Origin: an uncultured Methanomicrobiales archaeon
GTDB taxonomy: Archaea; Halobacteriota; Methanomicrobia; Methanomicrobiales; Methanospirillaceae
Assembly: GCA_903819595.1 (NCBI GenBank)
Contig: CAIJED010000047.1
Span: 1-36,923 of the forward strand
Direction: 5' to 3'
DNA length: 36,923 nt
Shown here: positions 9,170 through 20,571 of the stretch, piece after piece
Layout of the letters: the number at the start of each line of letters is the position of its first letter
How positions within the stretch are numbered: position 1 is the first letter of the stretch
The notes under the pieces: generated by a model
Told to the model about the DNA's origin: nothing
Databases searched by the model: none
The model's input: only the letters and a program-made list of their open reading frames with translations
Translations under genes and position numbers: made by a program

Positions 9170-10477
9170 TCAGCAGCCCCGTACAAAATCCATGGCATTC
9201 CTGATACAACCGTCCATGTTCAGGTATTCAAAGCGCGAGAATCGGCCGACAAGGGAAATTCCGATGGAATTACAATATTCTCTGACAATTTCAATATTTT
9301 TCAGGTAGTTGAGATCATAAACAACGTAGGCAAACCGGTGGCGGAACAAACCAGTCAAAATAACAGATCCAGGAGAGATAATCCCCATCAGGGTAAGTGA
9401 TCGGGTAACATGATCGATAACATCCTGATCTCCCATTGTTGAAACAGCATCCCCCTCATTGAACGTGATCTCCGCAAGAACTGAACTGCACCCTTCAGGG
9501 ACAGTTCCCGGGCTGAAATTCGATGGAAATGAGATGCGGTTCTCCATCCCTGTCTTTTCATCGGGAATGTACATCCATGATACCGGGGGGACCTGCCCCT
9601 TAATTCCAATACTCACCGAGATAAGGGAGTTATACTTCAGGTCATCCACCGCTTTCCTGACCGTTTCCGGCACATCGTTCAGCATAGGGATGAGATACTG
9701 AAGCGGGATTGTCGAAATACAACGGTCTGCAACAATGTTCCGGGTACCATCACTGATTACCCATTTCCCACCATTTTGTGTCACAGATGTCACCCGGAAA
9801 CCGGTCGTGACACGGTCAGTTACCGGTTCACTAATCGCGTGGATCAGAGACTCAATCCCGCCTTCTAAAGGATAGGAAAATACGGACTGGTGGGTATATC
9901 CCTCAGTCTCGATCCCGATAGCCGACCGGATGACATCCTCAACCGGAGGTCTTGGAACCCTTCCCTCCATCCAGTGGGCAGACATCAGGTCGGTTTTATA
10001 ATTCCATATTTTCTCATTGTAGGGGACCATGTAACATTCTGCGATCCCTTTGCCAAATGTCTGGTAAATCCATTCCTTAAAGTTAACCGGGGGTTTGAAT
10101 TCTCCCTTCTCAGACGAAACATGAGCTTTTACAAATTCGTTGATGCAAAAGAACAGGTCTTCTTTTGGAAGGGCAAAAAGACCGTTTTCAAACGGGTATT
10201 TGATGAAGAGACCCTTGTAGAATATTTTCGTATTCCTTTGGCATTCATTCCGGTTACAGCCAAGGACTTCGTGCATAAACAAAAGCACTTCCTGGTACCT
10301 GGAAAAAATGATGTGGGAGCCTCCGGTATCAAAGGTGAACCCATCCTTCTGAAAAGACTGGCAGAGACCACCTATTCGTTCTCCTGCTTCCAGGACCATG
10401 ACATCTTCATTCCGTGCAGCAAGGAGCCTTGCAATCGTGAGGCCGGAAAGACCCCCTCCAAGTATCGCGGTTTTCAC
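9170..10477 (-). CDS. FAD-dependent amine oxidase / UDP-galactopyranose-mutase-like oxidoreductase
   Basis: MKTAILGGGLSGLTIARLLAARNEDVMVLEAGERIGGLCQSF Rossmann motif, DTGGSHIIFS and PYNEKIWNYK. Begins at a GTG codon. Confidence 0.85.
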   Translation of the reverse strand: MKTAILGGGLSGLTIARLLAARNEDVMVLEAGERIGGLCQSFQKDGFTFDTGGSHIIFSRYQEVLLFMHEVLGCNRNECQRNTKIFYKGLFIKYPFENGLFALPKEDLFFCINEFVKAHVSSEKGEFKPPVNFKEWIYQTFGKGIAECYMVPYNEKIWNYKTDLMSAHWMEGRVPRPPVEDVIRSAIGIETEGYTHQSVFSYPLEGGIESLIHAISEPVTDRVTTGFRVTSVTQNGGKWVISDGTRNIVADRCISTIPLQYLIPMLNDVPETVRKAVDDLKYNSLISVSIGIKGQVPPVSWMYIPDEKTGMENRISFPSNFSPGTVPEGCSSVLAEITFNEGDAVSTMGDQDVIDHVTRSLTLMGIISPGSVILTGLFRHRFAYVVYDLNYLKNIEIVREYCNSIGISLVGRFSRFEYLNMDGCIRNAMDFVRGC

Positions 10478-10500
10478 TTCCTATATGGTACGTGGCCACG

Positions 10501-10510
10501 ATTTATATGG
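10501..10510 (-). promoter_or_regulatory. TATA-like box for the FAD/GT cluster
   Basis: ccatataaat on the minus strand, centred ~28 nt before the GTG start; suggests a leaderless transcript. Confidence 0.45.
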
Positions 10511-10651
10511 TTGACCATCACGCCCCGGCAAATGGACCTCTTCTGCAACCCCTGGACGTTCACTACATCAAAAACACAAAAGATTCTTCCTGCAACATTT
10601 TCATGCAGACGAATCCGGTTACCAGAAAATCTGAAAATGGGGGGAGGTTAT

Positions 10652-11155
10652 TTATTTCCCGCTCTTCACCGTTTTGGAGCCCCTTAACATGCCAATCTTC
10701 CCTGTCCTGACGAGTTCTTTTACTCCATACTGGCGGAGCAGTGTTTCAAGGGCATCAATCTTCTTGGTGTTCCCTGCAATCTGGAGCACAAGAGTCTTCG
10801 TGCCCATGTCAACGACCTGTGCACGAAATATCTGGGCAATCTGCATGATTTCACTCCTGGAACCACCGGAGTCCGCAGTTACCTTGATCATCGCGAGTTC
10901 CCGCTCAACCCGCTCGTTATCTGTGAGGTCTGATACCTTGATGACATCGATAAGTTTGTTGAGCTGTTTCATCACTTGTTCGATCTGGGCATCATCACCA
11001 ATACAGACAATCGTGATGCGGCTCATCTCCGGTTCCTCACAGGTCCCGACAGCCAGGCTCTCGATATTAAAACCACGCCGGGAGAAAAGCCCGGTTACCC
11101 GGGAGAGCACCCCAGCCCTGTTCTCTACGAGAATTGAGAGGGTATGCGGTTTCAT
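10652..11155 (-). CDS. ilvH: Acetolactate synthase small (regulatory) subunit
   Basis: [40 protein letters not shown] domain. Confidence 0.96.
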   Translation of the reverse strand: MKPHTLSILVENRAGVLSRVTGLFSRRGFNIESLAVGTCEEPEMSRITIVCIGDDAQIEQVMKQLNKLIDVIKVSDLTDNERVERELAMIKVTADSGGSRSEIMQIAQIFRAQVVDMGTKTLVLQIAGNTKKIDALETLLRQYGVKELVRTGKIGMLRGSKTVKSGK

Positions 11156-12828
11156 GAACTGTTACCCCCAATCATCTCGTTATTTGCAGCACCGGGAGGT
11201 ACTATCGGGTACACATTCTCTTCCCTTTCAATCCTGAAATCAAGGACAAACGGCCCGGGTGTATTCAATGCAGTCTTCAGTGCAGATGAAACCTGGTCCC
11301 GGGACTCGACCTTTATCCCGTCAATTCCATAGGCTCCGGCTATTTTCACAAAATCAACAGGGGGCAGTTCCGTAAATGAGTACCGCCGGTCATAGAACAG
11401 TTCCTGCCACTGCCGGACCATGCCGAGGTACTGGTTATTGAGAATCGCCACCTTCACCGGAATCTGATACTGGGCGATAGTCCCGAACTCCTGGATATTC
11501 ATCTGGATGCTGCCGTCGCCTGCAATATCAAAGACGGGCTGATCTGGTCGCGCATAATGCACCCCCATCGACGCCGGCAACCCGTACCCCATCGTCCCAA
11601 GCCCCCCGGAAGTGATCCAGGTCCTGGGTTTCCGGAAACAGAAGTACTGGGCAGTCCACATCTGGTTCTGACCGACTTCGGATACAATGATGCCCTCCCC
11701 TTCCAGCAGTGAGGACAACTGCTGAATGATGTACTGGGGCCGGAGTTTCCCATCATCCTTATACCGGAGAGGATGTTTTTTCTTCCAGCCTTTGATCTTC
11801 TCAAGCCAGTTCTGGTAATATCCTGTCTTTTGTAATTTATGTAATATCTCTCCGAGAATGTTCTGGACATCCCCAACTATCGGCACATCCACCTGCTTGT
11901 TTTTCCCTATCTCTGCCGGGTCGATATCGATATGGATAATCTTCGCATGAGGGGCAAAGGTGTCGAGCTTACCCGTTACCCGGTCATCAAACCGGACCCC
12001 TATGGCGATCAGCAGGTCACACTCGGTGACCGCAAAATTGGCATACTCGGTCCCATGCATCCCCAGCATCCCGAGGTTCAACGGGTGGTCACCAGGGAAG
12101 GCCCCAAGGCCCATCAGGGTCGTGGTGACCGGGACCACAAGTTGCTCAGCTAGCCGTACCAGCTCACCGGAGGCATTAGAGAGGACTACCCCGCCTCCTG
12201 CATAAATCAGGGGCCGTTCTGCAAGCATGATCAGTTCAATGGCCCGGTCGATCTGTCTCTGGTGACCCTTGTAGGTTGGCTGATAACCACGGAGGAGAAC
12301 CGTTTCCATCCTTGCCGGCTCAATTTCAACGGTCCCGGTACTCACATCCTTTGGGATATCGATCAGTACCGGTCCCGGTCTGCCAGTTCCCGCAATATAA
12401 AAAGCTTCCTGGATGATCCTGGGGAGATCAACGGCTTTTTTCACCAGGTAATTGTGTTTTGTCACCGGCATTGTGATGCCGGTAATATCAGATTCCTGGA
12501 ACGCGTCATTTCCCAGCAGCGAGGTTGGGACCTGCCCGGTAATCGCTACGATGGGAATAGAGTCCATATACGCGGTGGCAATGCCCGTTACGAGGTTACA
12601 GGCCCCGGGACCTGACGTGGCAAGGCATACACCAACACGACCGCTTGCCCGTGCATAGCCATCGGCTGCGTGGGCGGCTGCCTGCTCATGCCGTACCAGG
12701 ATGTGCCGCAATGGTGAATCATAGAGGTCATCATATATTGGCAACACCACACCGCCGGGGTAGCCGAATATCGTCTCCACCCCTTCGCGCTGTAGCCCTT
12801 CAATCAGGAGTTTTGCTCCGGTTTTCAT
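11152..12828 (-). CDS. ilvB: Acetolactate synthase large subunit
   Basis: [23 protein letters not shown] ThDP-enzyme N-terminus and [18 protein letters not shown]; 4-nt overlap with ilvH. Confidence 0.97.
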   Translation of the reverse strand: MKTGAKLLIEGLQREGVETIFGYPGGVVLPIYDDLYDSPLRHILVRHEQAAAHAADGYARASGRVGVCLATSGPGACNLVTGIATAYMDSIPIVAITGQVPTSLLGNDAFQESDITGITMPVTKHNYLVKKAVDLPRIIQEAFYIAGTGRPGPVLIDIPKDVSTGTVEIEPARMETVLLRGYQPTYKGHQRQIDRAIELIMLAERPLIYAGGGVVLSNASGELVRLAEQLVVPVTTTLMGLGAFPGDHPLNLGMLGMHGTEYANFAVTECDLLIAIGVRFDDRVTGKLDTFAPHAKIIHIDIDPAEIGKNKQVDVPIVGDVQNILGEILHKLQKTGYYQNWLEKIKGWKKKHPLRYKDDGKLRPQYIIQQLSSLLEGEGIIVSEVGQNQMWTAQYFCFRKPRTWITSGGLGTMGYGLPASMGVHYARPDQPVFDIAGDGSIQMNIQEFGTIAQYQIPVKVAILNNQYLGMVRQWQELFYDRRYSFTELPPVDFVKIAGAYGIDGIKVESRDQVSSALKTALNTPGPFVLDFRIEREENVYPIVPPGAANNEMIGGNSS

Positions 12829-14287
12829 TCTCTTCCCTCAATAGCCTGTTCATTCCGGCGATCACCGCTTCAACACTTGCCATAATAATATCGGTGCGGG
12901 CGCCTCGTGACGTAATTATCTTTCCGTCTTTACTTAATCTTACCGTTACATCGACAAGCGCGTCTGTTCCACCGCTGATTGCGTCAACATGGTACTCTTC
13001 AAGCCGGATATCTGCAACATCAGCCACTGATTTTTTTAGTGCCTCCATCGCCGCGTCAACCGGGCCGGTCCCTGTCGCAGCACTGGTGATTTCCTCATTG
13101 TGTACGACAAGGGTGACCGAGGCGGTCGGTATCACGTTACTCCCGGAGACAACCGTGAATTGTTTCATTCTGAGGACCGGCCTGCATTCGATTGCCATCA
13201 CGGCATCGGCAATGGTCATCAGGTCTGTATCGGTAATCCGCTTACCTTCATCCCCAAGTACCTTGATCCGCTTCACGATCTCTTTCAATTGTTTTTCTTC
13301 CGGGCGATAATTCATCTCGGTCAGTGCCGCTTCAACCGATGCGGAACCAGAATGCTTCCCGAGGACGATACGGCGTTTACGGCCGATCTGTTCCGGTCTC
13401 ACCGATTCATACGTCGAAGGCTCCCGCAGCACACCATGTGCATGAATACCACTTTCATGGGTGAATGCCATCTCCCCGACGATCGCCTTGTTTACTGGTA
13501 AGGCCACTCCGGTAAGTTTTGAAACCAGTGTCGAGAGCTGGTAAATTTCGCCGGTTACAACCGAAGTCCGGTAATTATACAGGATTTCAAGGGCCATGAC
13601 AAGTTCCTCAAACGGCGTATTGCCTGCCCTCTCCCCTAGTCCGTTCACGGTTACATGAGCACAGCTGGCTCCTGCCTTCAGAGCGGCAAGAGTATTCGCG
13701 AGTGCCAGACCGAGATCGTTATGGCAATGTATCGATAATGGTGCGATACACAACGGCGGGATTACTTTTGCCGTCTTTTCTGGTGTTAAGAGTCCTACCG
13801 TATCACAGAAACAAAGGCGATCGGCACCCCGGTCTACTCCACCCCGGTATACTTCGAGGAGGAAGTCAGGATCCGCACGAGATGCATCTTCACCTGATAA
13901 TTCAACAATGAGGCCGCGTTCTTTCGCATATTCCACGGCATCATAGGCCATTTTTAGAACATCGGCCCGGGTTTTCCGGAGCTTTTTCTGGATGTGGAGG
14001 TCACTAACCGGAATGACCAGGTGCACCGAATCTGCCCCGTAATCAGCGGCAAGGTCGATATCCTCCTTCAGCGCCCTGACGTAGGTGCAGCATTCTGCTC
14101 TCAGTCCGGCATCTGATATCAGGCGTATTGCTTCACATTCACCGACTGATGCAGCAACAGACCCGGCTTCAATTACGTTGACACCAATTGAAGAAAGCTT
14201 CTCCGCGATCTTTAGTTTTTCATTCGGTTCAAGCGAGACACCGGGCGTTTGTTCCCCGTCCCGTAAGGTCGTATCAAAAAAACGCAA
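12800..14287 (-). CDS. cimA: LeuA/CimA family synthase ((R)-citramalate or 2-isopropylmalate synthase)
   Basis: [40 protein letters not shown]. Resembles archaeal CimA by recall. Start codon is TTG; overlaps the ilvB start. Confidence 0.8.
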   Translation of the reverse strand: MRFFDTTLRDGEQTPGVSLEPNEKLKIAEKLSSIGVNVIEAGSVAASVGECEAIRLISDAGLRAECCTYVRALKEDIDLAADYGADSVHLVIPVSDLHIQKKLRKTRADVLKMAYDAVEYAKERGLIVELSGEDASRADPDFLLEVYRGGVDRGADRLCFCDTVGLLTPEKTAKVIPPLCIAPLSIHCHNDLGLALANTLAALKAGASCAHVTVNGLGERAGNTPFEELVMALEILYNYRTSVVTGEIYQLSTLVSKLTGVALPVNKAIVGEMAFTHESGIHAHGVLREPSTYESVRPEQIGRKRRIVLGKHSGSASVEAALTEMNYRPEEKQLKEIVKRIKVLGDEGKRITDTDLMTIADAVMAIECRPVLRMKQFTVVSGSNVIPTASVTLVVHNEEITSAATGTGPVDAAMEALKKSVADVADIRLEEYHVDAISGGTDALVDVTVRLSKDGKIITSRGARTDIIMASVEAVIAGMNRLLREENENRSKTPD

Positions 14288-14408
14288 ATTTTCAACAAAT
14301 AAAACAATCTGTCATGGATGTTCCACCACTATTAAATCATGGTAAGCGGATTATTTAAAATGTCGGGTAAAAATGGAGTTTATTTTTCCTTTTTTCCCAG
14401 GGGAATCC

Positions 14409-14644
14409 ATGCCAGTTGTTGTTCTCACCGTATATTTTGACGGCGGAAGCAGCAGCCCAATACTGTTTCCATCTCCTGCCGACATCATGATGAATTGATC
14501 AGTTCCCCATTTGGAGAAATTATCCGTGTAAAAAAATCTGATCTATGTTCAGAACCGGTCCAATTCATCCACACAATTGTTGAATGGTCACGGGTGAAAC
14601 AGATAACAATTACGGATCGAACCCCTGTATTCATCCAAAAATAA
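14409..14644 (+). pseudogene. Possible small gene split by a frameshift (29 + 49 aa)
   Basis: aggggaatccATG then MPVVVLTVYFDGGSSSPILFPSPADIMMN*, with the frame continuing as ELISSPFGEIIRVKKSDLCSEPVQFIHTIVEWSRVKQITITDRTPVFIQK*. Confidence 0.3.
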
Positions 14645-14729
14645 AAATCCCGCATCCTGCAATATTTATTCCATGAGAGGGCAGAAACCGGATTATTCAT
14701 TGTTGAAAAAAAGGAATCGATTTTAATTG

Positions 14730-16214
14730 TTAATGTCTGAAATACCGGATTCCTGTAAATATCATCGCAATATTATGTTGATTTGCGGCATCTATGACCT
14801 CGCTATCCCGGATTGATCCTCCGGGCTGCACAAGTGCTGTTGCCCCTGCCTTTACTGCTACTTCAAGCGTGTCAGGGAATGGTAAAAACGCATCAGATGC
14901 GACCGCTGAATCCTTCAGTGGATACCTGGCTTTATCGATGGCGATCCTGGCCGCATCGACCCGGCTCATCTGGCCGGCACCGATACCAAGGGTTTTCCCT
15001 TCACCGGCAAATATGATCGCATTACTCCTGGTATGCCTGACAACTTTCCACGCAAAATTCAGTGCTGACATCTCATCTGCTGAGGGGTCCCTATCAGATA
15101 CCGTCCTCCAGTGCTCCTGGTAGGGAGGAGTGCGTTGAACCAGAACACCACCCGCAATTGTCCTGATTTCGTCCTGGACAACTGGTTCAGGCAACGCAAT
15201 AACCCTCATATTTTCCTTTGTCTTTAACAATTCACGTGCTTCCGGACTAAATTTGGGAGAACACAGGACCTCAACAAACGTCGCACAAAATTCTTTTGCG
15301 AGCTGTTCATCTACCGGACGATTCAGTGCGACGACTGAACCATACGCAGACACCGGATCTGTGTCACGTGCATTCTGGTATGCCTCCATTATTGTGCCGG
15401 CGACGGCTACACCGCAGGGATTGTTATGCTTCACGATAACGGCGCAGGGTTCTTCAAATTCCGCAAGGAGCCCTGATGCGGCGCTCAGGTCCAGGTAGTT
15501 ATTGTATGACATCTGTTTTCCCTGCAGCGGTTCCGCGGATGCGATACCTGTAGTCCCATAAATTTCAGCAGTCTGGTGGGGGTTTTCTCCATACCTGAGT
15601 GGACGGCCGTTCCGGAACTGGACCGTGTACACTTCAGGGAATTCTTTTCCTTCAGTGTTGAGATAATTACTTATCACGGCGTCATAGGCAGCAGTGCATG
15701 AAAAGGCCTTTTTTGCAAGCGTTAAGCGCTCCGCATCAGTGAATGTGCCCGTTCGGATCGCCTGTTCTGCCATCGGGTAATCAGCGGGATCGACAATTAC
15801 AGCCACATCCCGGTAATTCTTTGCAGCGGCCCTGATCATCGCCGGGCCACCGACATCGATGTATTCGATTAACTGGTCATGTGGCAGATGTTTTCCTGCC
15901 ATTTCTTCAAATGGATAGAGGTTGACCACGAGGATGTCTATCGGGTGGATCCCGTGGGTCTGCATCACCTGATCGTCGATGTTTCGTCTCCCAAGAAGAC
16001 CACCATGGACACGCGGGTGCAGCGTTTTAACCCGCCCGTCCATCATCTCGGGATACCCTGTATAACCTGAGATTTCCGTAAATGGGATACCTGCCAGAGA
16101 AAGCGCTTTCCCAGTCCCCCCCGAACTCATAATACTGACCGACTGTTCATGGAGTACCGTTGCAAGTTCGATAATCCCACTTTTTTCCCAAACTGATAGC
16201 AGTGCCCATTTCAT
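14730..16214 (-). CDS. purH: Bifunctional AICAR transformylase / IMP cyclohydrolase
   Basis: MKWALLSVWEKSGIIELATVL, KTLHPRVHGGLLGRR, KHNNPCGVA, GAGQMSRVDAARIA; full-length 494 aa. Confidence 0.97.
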   Translation of the reverse strand: MKWALLSVWEKSGIIELATVLHEQSVSIMSSGGTGKALSLAGIPFTEISGYTGYPEMMDGRVKTLHPRVHGGLLGRRNIDDQVMQTHGIHPIDILVVNLYPFEEMAGKHLPHDQLIEYIDVGGPAMIRAAAKNYRDVAVIVDPADYPMAEQAIRTGTFTDAERLTLAKKAFSCTAAYDAVISNYLNTEGKEFPEVYTVQFRNGRPLRYGENPHQTAEIYGTTGIASAEPLQGKQMSYNNYLDLSAASGLLAEFEEPCAVIVKHNNPCGVAVAGTIMEAYQNARDTDPVSAYGSVVALNRPVDEQLAKEFCATFVEVLCSPKFSPEARELLKTKENMRVIALPEPVVQDEIRTIAGGVLVQRTPPYQEHWRTVSDRDPSADEMSALNFAWKVVRHTRSNAIIFAGEGKTLGIGAGQMSRVDAARIAIDKARYPLKDSAVASDAFLPFPDTLEVAVKAGATALVQPGGSIRDSEVIDAANQHNIAMIFTGIRYFRH

Positions 16215-16487
16215 AGAGATGTATAGGCACGTCGTGTATTATGACATTACGGGAGGATAAGCAGCGCCAGGTGGCATGCGTAACGATAGTATCCAGGTGA
16301 GCAGAACAAACTAAAATTTTTGAACTGATTTTACAGGCCGTCGCTGCCTTTGAACCTTTACAACACGACACCCTTATGAAAACCCACCCTGCGCGGTAAT
16401 TTTTTAGAGGTTTCCAGCGGATCGAGAACTAACCGATAAATGCCGCTTATTTTTAAAAACAAGCAGAATTCAAGGTTTGCCAATTGG

Positions 16488-16503
16488 GTTAAATATATAT
16501 AGA
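16488..16503 (+). promoter_or_regulatory. TATA-like promoter element of the grpE-dnaK-dnaJ cluster
   Basis: gttaaatatatatagaac about 38 nt upstream of the grpE ATG. Confidence 0.5.
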
Positions 16504-16533
16504 ACTACAATGTTATAGATAATAGACCGTCAA

Positions 16534-17094
16534 ATGGCTAACGTAAATGGTGTAAGAGAAACGGCGCAGAATGAAGGAGAAATAGAAGGTACGGCGCCAG
16601 ATCCCAGTACCGTTACTTCGGAGCAAGCGTCCGGACAGGACCAGTCAGTTCCGGATAACGGGTCTCTCCAGCTCCAGGAAGAACTAAAGGACCTGAACGA
16701 AAAGTATCTCCGACTCGCAGCCGATTTCGACAATTACAGGAAACGGACCGAACGCGACATTGATACACACATCAGGTACGCCATCGAAAAGTTTGCTGTT
16801 GAATTGATCGAGGTGATCGACAACTTTGACCGTGCAATTACATCACAAAATTCCGGGGCACGTGAAGGCCTTGAACAGATCAGTAAGTTGTTTCAGACTT
16901 TTCTGGAACAACGCGGGATTACCCCGGTAGTATCAGTCGGTGAGAAATTCAACCCGGCCGAACATGAGGCGGTTGTCTGCATTCCATCTGAACAGGAGGA
17001 AGGCATGGTAATCGAAGAGTTTTGTAAAGGATACCGGATGCATGACAAAATTGTCAGATGCGCTAAAGTTGCAGTTTCGAAAGGAAAGGAGTGA
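16534..17094 (+). CDS. grpE: Nucleotide exchange factor GrpE
   Basis: LRLAADFDNYRKRTERD and VGEKFNPAEHEAV motifs. Confidence 0.95.
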   Translation: MANVNGVRETAQNEGEIEGTAPDPSTVTSEQASGQDQSVPDNGSLQLQEELKDLNEKYLRLAADFDNYRKRTERDIDTHIRYAIEKFAVELIEVIDNFDRAITSQNSGAREGLEQISKLFQTFLEQRGITPVVSVGEKFNPAEHEAVVCIPSEQEEGMVIEEFCKGYRMHDKIVRCAKVAVSKGKE

Positions 17095-17100
17095 AAACCT

Positions 17101-18951
17101 ATGGCACATGAGAAAATATTAGGTATTGATCTCGGGACAACGTTTTCCTGTATGGCCATTATGGAGGCCGGAAAACCAGTGGTGATCCCGAACGCAGAAG
17201 GAGCGAGGACTACTTCATCAGTTGTTGCATTCACCAAGGACGGTGAACGGATTGTAGGGAGCCTCGCAAAAAGGCAGGCTGTCACAAATCCCCTGCGGAC
17301 AATCCAGTCAATTAAAAGAAAAATGGGTTCCGGAGAAGGGATCACCATCGACGATAAGTCATATTCACCACAGGAAATTTCTGCGATGATCCTGCAGAAA
17401 CTCAAAGTCGATGCAGAAGCGTACCTTGGGGAGAAGATTTCAAAAGCGGTCATCACCGTCCCGGCGTACTTTAACGATGCCCAGCGCCAGGCAACAAAAG
17501 ATGCAGGGAGAATTGCCGGGCTTGAAGTCATGAGGATCATCAATGAGCCGACAGCGAGTGCCCTTGCATACGGGATAGACAAGGAACAGGACACAACAGT
17601 CCTGGTGTACGACCTTGGTGGCGGTACATTTGATGTCTCAATCCTGGCCCTCGGCGATGGAGTGTTCGAAGTTAAATCTACGGCAGGTAATAACCACCTT
17701 GGAGGAGACGACTTTGATATGAGGATCATGAACTTCCTTGCTGACGAGTTTCGGAAGAAAGAAGGGATCGATCTTCTCAAAGATCCAATCGCGACCCAAC
17801 GGCTCCGGGATGCGGCGGAAAATGCGAAAATTGAACTTTCGCAGAAACAAAAAACAAATATCAACCTCCCCTACATCACGACCGGTGCAAGCGGCCCTAA
17901 GTTCCTTGATATCGATCTGACCCGGGCAAAACTTGAACAACTGATCGGTGACCTGGTGGAATCAACCGTGGGACCAGTGAAGCAGGCACTTTCTGACGCC
18001 AATCTTACCCCGGACAAGATCAATCACGTGCTGCTGGTCGGCGGCTCAACGCGTGTACCTCTCGTGGTCGAGACGGTCCGCAAAATCCTCGAGAAAGAGC
18101 CGGATAAAGGTATTAACCCGGACGAATGTGTCGCTCTCGGTGCGGCCATTCAGGGGGCCGTACTCACAGGTGAAACGAAGGATATCGTCCTCCTTGATGT
18201 TACCCCTCTCACCCTCGGCATTGAGACACTCGGCGGAATCGCAACGAAACTCATCGAGAGGAACACAACAATCCCGACAAGGAAGAGCCAGATCTTTTCA
18301 ACAGCCGCAGATGGCCAGACAAGTGTCGAGATCCATGTTGTGCAGGGCGAACGGGCTCTTGCCAAAGACAATTTCACCCTCGGACGATTCCAGCTTACCG
18401 GTATCCCACCGGCACCGCGCGGTCTTCCCCAGATCGAAGTGACTTTTGATATTGATGCCAACGGCATCATCCACGTGTCCGCAAAAGACCTTGGTACCTC
18501 AAACCAGCAGGCAATCACCATCAAGGGTGACAGGAAACTTTCTGAAGACGAGATAAAACGCATGGTCAATGATTCGAAAAAGTTCGAGGACGAGGACAAA
18601 AAGAAGAAAGAGGAAATTGAGCTCCGCAACACCGCAGATACGGCAATTTTTACCGCAGAAAAGATGTGCAAAGACAGTGCAGACAAGATTGAACCGGAAG
18701 ATAAGGTAAAAGTTGAGGAAGGTGTGGCGGCTGTCAGGAAGGCACTCGAGTCTGATTCAACTGATGAACTAAAGACAAAAATGGACGCACTCACCGAAGC
18801 TGTATATGCAGTAACTGCAAAGATTTACCAGAAGATCCAGCAGGAACAGCAGGAAAAGTCATCCGCTGCAGGCAACCAGGAAACAGGCAGCGAAGAAAAG
18901 AAATCCGATGATAATGTTGTTGATGCTGATTATCAGATGAAAGAAGAGTGA
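17101..18951 (+). CDS. dnaK: Hsp70 chaperone DnaK
   Basis: [44 protein letters not shown]-terminal DADYQMKEE. Confidence 0.98.
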   Translation: MAHEKILGIDLGTTFSCMAIMEAGKPVVIPNAEGARTTSSVVAFTKDGERIVGSLAKRQAVTNPLRTIQSIKRKMGSGEGITIDDKSYSPQEISAMILQKLKVDAEAYLGEKISKAVITVPAYFNDAQRQATKDAGRIAGLEVMRIINEPTASALAYGIDKEQDTTVLVYDLGGGTFDVSILALGDGVFEVKSTAGNNHLGGDDFDMRIMNFLADEFRKKEGIDLLKDPIATQRLRDAAENAKIELSQKQKTNINLPYITTGASGPKFLDIDLTRAKLEQLIGDLVESTVGPVKQALSDANLTPDKINHVLLVGGSTRVPLVVETVRKILEKEPDKGINPDECVALGAAIQGAVLTGETKDIVLLDVTPLTLGIETLGGIATKLIERNTTIPTRKSQIFSTAADGQTSVEIHVVQGERALAKDNFTLGRFQLTGIPPAPRGLPQIEVTFDIDANGIIHVSAKDLGTSNQQAITIKGDRKLSEDEIKRMVNDSKKFEDEDKKKKEEIELRNTADTAIFTAEKMCKDSADKIEPEDKVKVEEGVAAVRKALESDSTDELKTKMDALTEAVYAVTAKIYQKIQQEQQEKSSAAGNQETGSEEKKSDDNVVDADYQMKEE

Positions 18952-18957
18952 GCGCAC

Positions 18958-20094
18958 ATGGGTGCTGGCGACTACTACGAGGTCCTCGGGATACCAAGGA
19001 CTGCCGATGACAAAGAGATTAAAAAGGCCTATCGCGGCCTTGCCCGGAAATATCATCCCGATGTATGCAAGGATCCCGGCTCAGAAGAGAGGTTCAAAGA
19101 GATAAACGAGGCATATAGCGTCCTTTCAGATTCCCAGAAAAAGTCCCAGTACGATAACCTCGGTCACACGAACTTTACCAATGCCTCGAAAGGGCAATAT
19201 TCCGGGGCAGGAGGACCTTCAGGGGGAGGCGGCTTCTCAGCCGACTTCTCTGGCTTCGGCGATATTTTTGATTTCTTCGGCGGTTCATATGGCAGCTCGA
19301 GAGGGCCAAGAGGTCCGCAGTCAGGCAACGATGTCCTGATGCGGATGCAGATCTCCCTCGAGGAGGCAGTTGCCGGAGTCGATAAAGAGATTCAACTCAT
19401 GCACAACGAGCCCTGCCCGACCTGTAACGGTACTGGCAGCGAGACGAAAAAACTTCATACCTGCAAGAGATGCAACGGATCCGGCCAGTTGCAGCAGATG
19501 AGCCAGACCGTGTTCGGCCAGTTTGTCCGTATGACCACCTGTAACGAATGCATGGGTCGCGGGAGAGTCCCCGAAAAAAAATGTCCCGGATGCAAAGGCA
19601 GTGGACATACCAGGGCGAACAGGACATTGTCAGTTCATATCCCGGCGGGTATCGACACCGGTATGCGCCTCCGGATGGAAGGATATGGGGAAGCGGGTGA
19701 TACCGGGGCCCCAAGTGGTGACCTCTTTATTGAAGTGCAGGTCAGGTCACACAGCCGTTTCGTCCGTTCGGGGGATACGCTCGAAACAACCCTGGAGATC
19801 AGTCCTGCCCAGGCGGTGCTGGGTTCTTCCGAAACAATCGAGACGATCGATCACAAACATGTCGATCTGACAATCCCGGAAGGAGTGCAGCACCATACCG
19901 CCCTGAAAATTCCCGGTGAAGGAGTGAAACGGAGGGGGAAGCCAGGCGATCTCCTGGTCCGCCTTAAAATTGTCATTCCAAAAACTGTCACACCGGAGCA
20001 ACGTGAATGCTACCAGAAGATCCTCCAGGCCGAAGGAAAACATCCGGGGAATTCGAAAAAAGGAATTTTTTCAGGATTACGGGGTAAGAAATAA
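18958..20094 (+). CDS. dnaJ: Chaperone DnaJ
   Basis: J domain with HPD, G-rich linker, four CxxCxGxG-type repeats ([32 protein letters not shown]). Confidence 0.97.
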   Translation: MGAGDYYEVLGIPRTADDKEIKKAYRGLARKYHPDVCKDPGSEERFKEINEAYSVLSDSQKKSQYDNLGHTNFTNASKGQYSGAGGPSGGGGFSADFSGFGDIFDFFGGSYGSSRGPRGPQSGNDVLMRMQISLEEAVAGVDKEIQLMHNEPCPTCNGTGSETKKLHTCKRCNGSGQLQQMSQTVFGQFVRMTTCNECMGRGRVPEKKCPGCKGSGHTRANRTLSVHIPAGIDTGMRLRMEGYGEAGDTGAPSGDLFIEVQVRSHSRFVRSGDTLETTLEISPAQAVLGSSETIETIDHKHVDLTIPEGVQHHTALKIPGEGVKRRGKPGDLLVRLKIVIPKTVTPEQRECYQKILQAEGKHPGNSKKGIFSGLRGKK

Positions 20095-20196
20095 TATTAC
20101 CCCGGTTACATTTGGGGATGCTTCTGTGGGTCCTGACGAGGTGGGCCTGCTGCTTTGGGAAACTCTTTTAGGGCGAATGATTTGGAAAGAATCTTA

Positions 20197-20553
20197 CTGA
20201 ACTCTTTTTTTTTCATGCTCAAATGAAAGGCCTTTCCGGAAATCTGCGGTTGCTGCAGGTGCCTGCATTTTCTGGCCAATTTTATTATGGCAGGTACCAA
20301 TCTCTTTGCCACCCATACCATGAGGAATAAAGAGGTCAATTACCGCCACATCGACCCTTCAACCTGGTGATAATGCATTGCGATACGGGGCAACCGGCTG
20401 TCCCGGGTATACCATCTGATCTACCGGTAATTTCCCACTTCCTGTGAGGTGTGCGGGGATATCCATGGGAGCATGAAAATAATCAGATACAACCATCTGA
20501 AACAAATAAGAATAGGTAAAACTATTCCTCGAACCAATAGGTTCATTTAGCAT
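20197..20553 (-). pseudogene. Possible stop-interrupted reading frame (in-frame TGA at 20359-20361)
   Basis: MLNEPIGSRNSFTYSYLFQMVVSDYFHAPMDIPAH...NALSPG*RVDVAVIDLFIPHGMGGKEIGTCHNKIG...EHEKKRVQ*: one frame, about 119 codons, a single internal TGA. Confidence 0.22.
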
Positions 20554-20571
20554 TATTATATAAATTTACCT

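Noticed and set aside
9890-10687. 265-aa plus-strand ORF.
   Set aside because: Antisense to the well-supported FAD oxidoreductase and running into ilvH; no coherent domain.
16147-16371. 74-aa minus-strand ORF starting upstream of purH.
   Set aside because: Overlaps the purH start in another frame and has no motif; the region is better explained as promoter.
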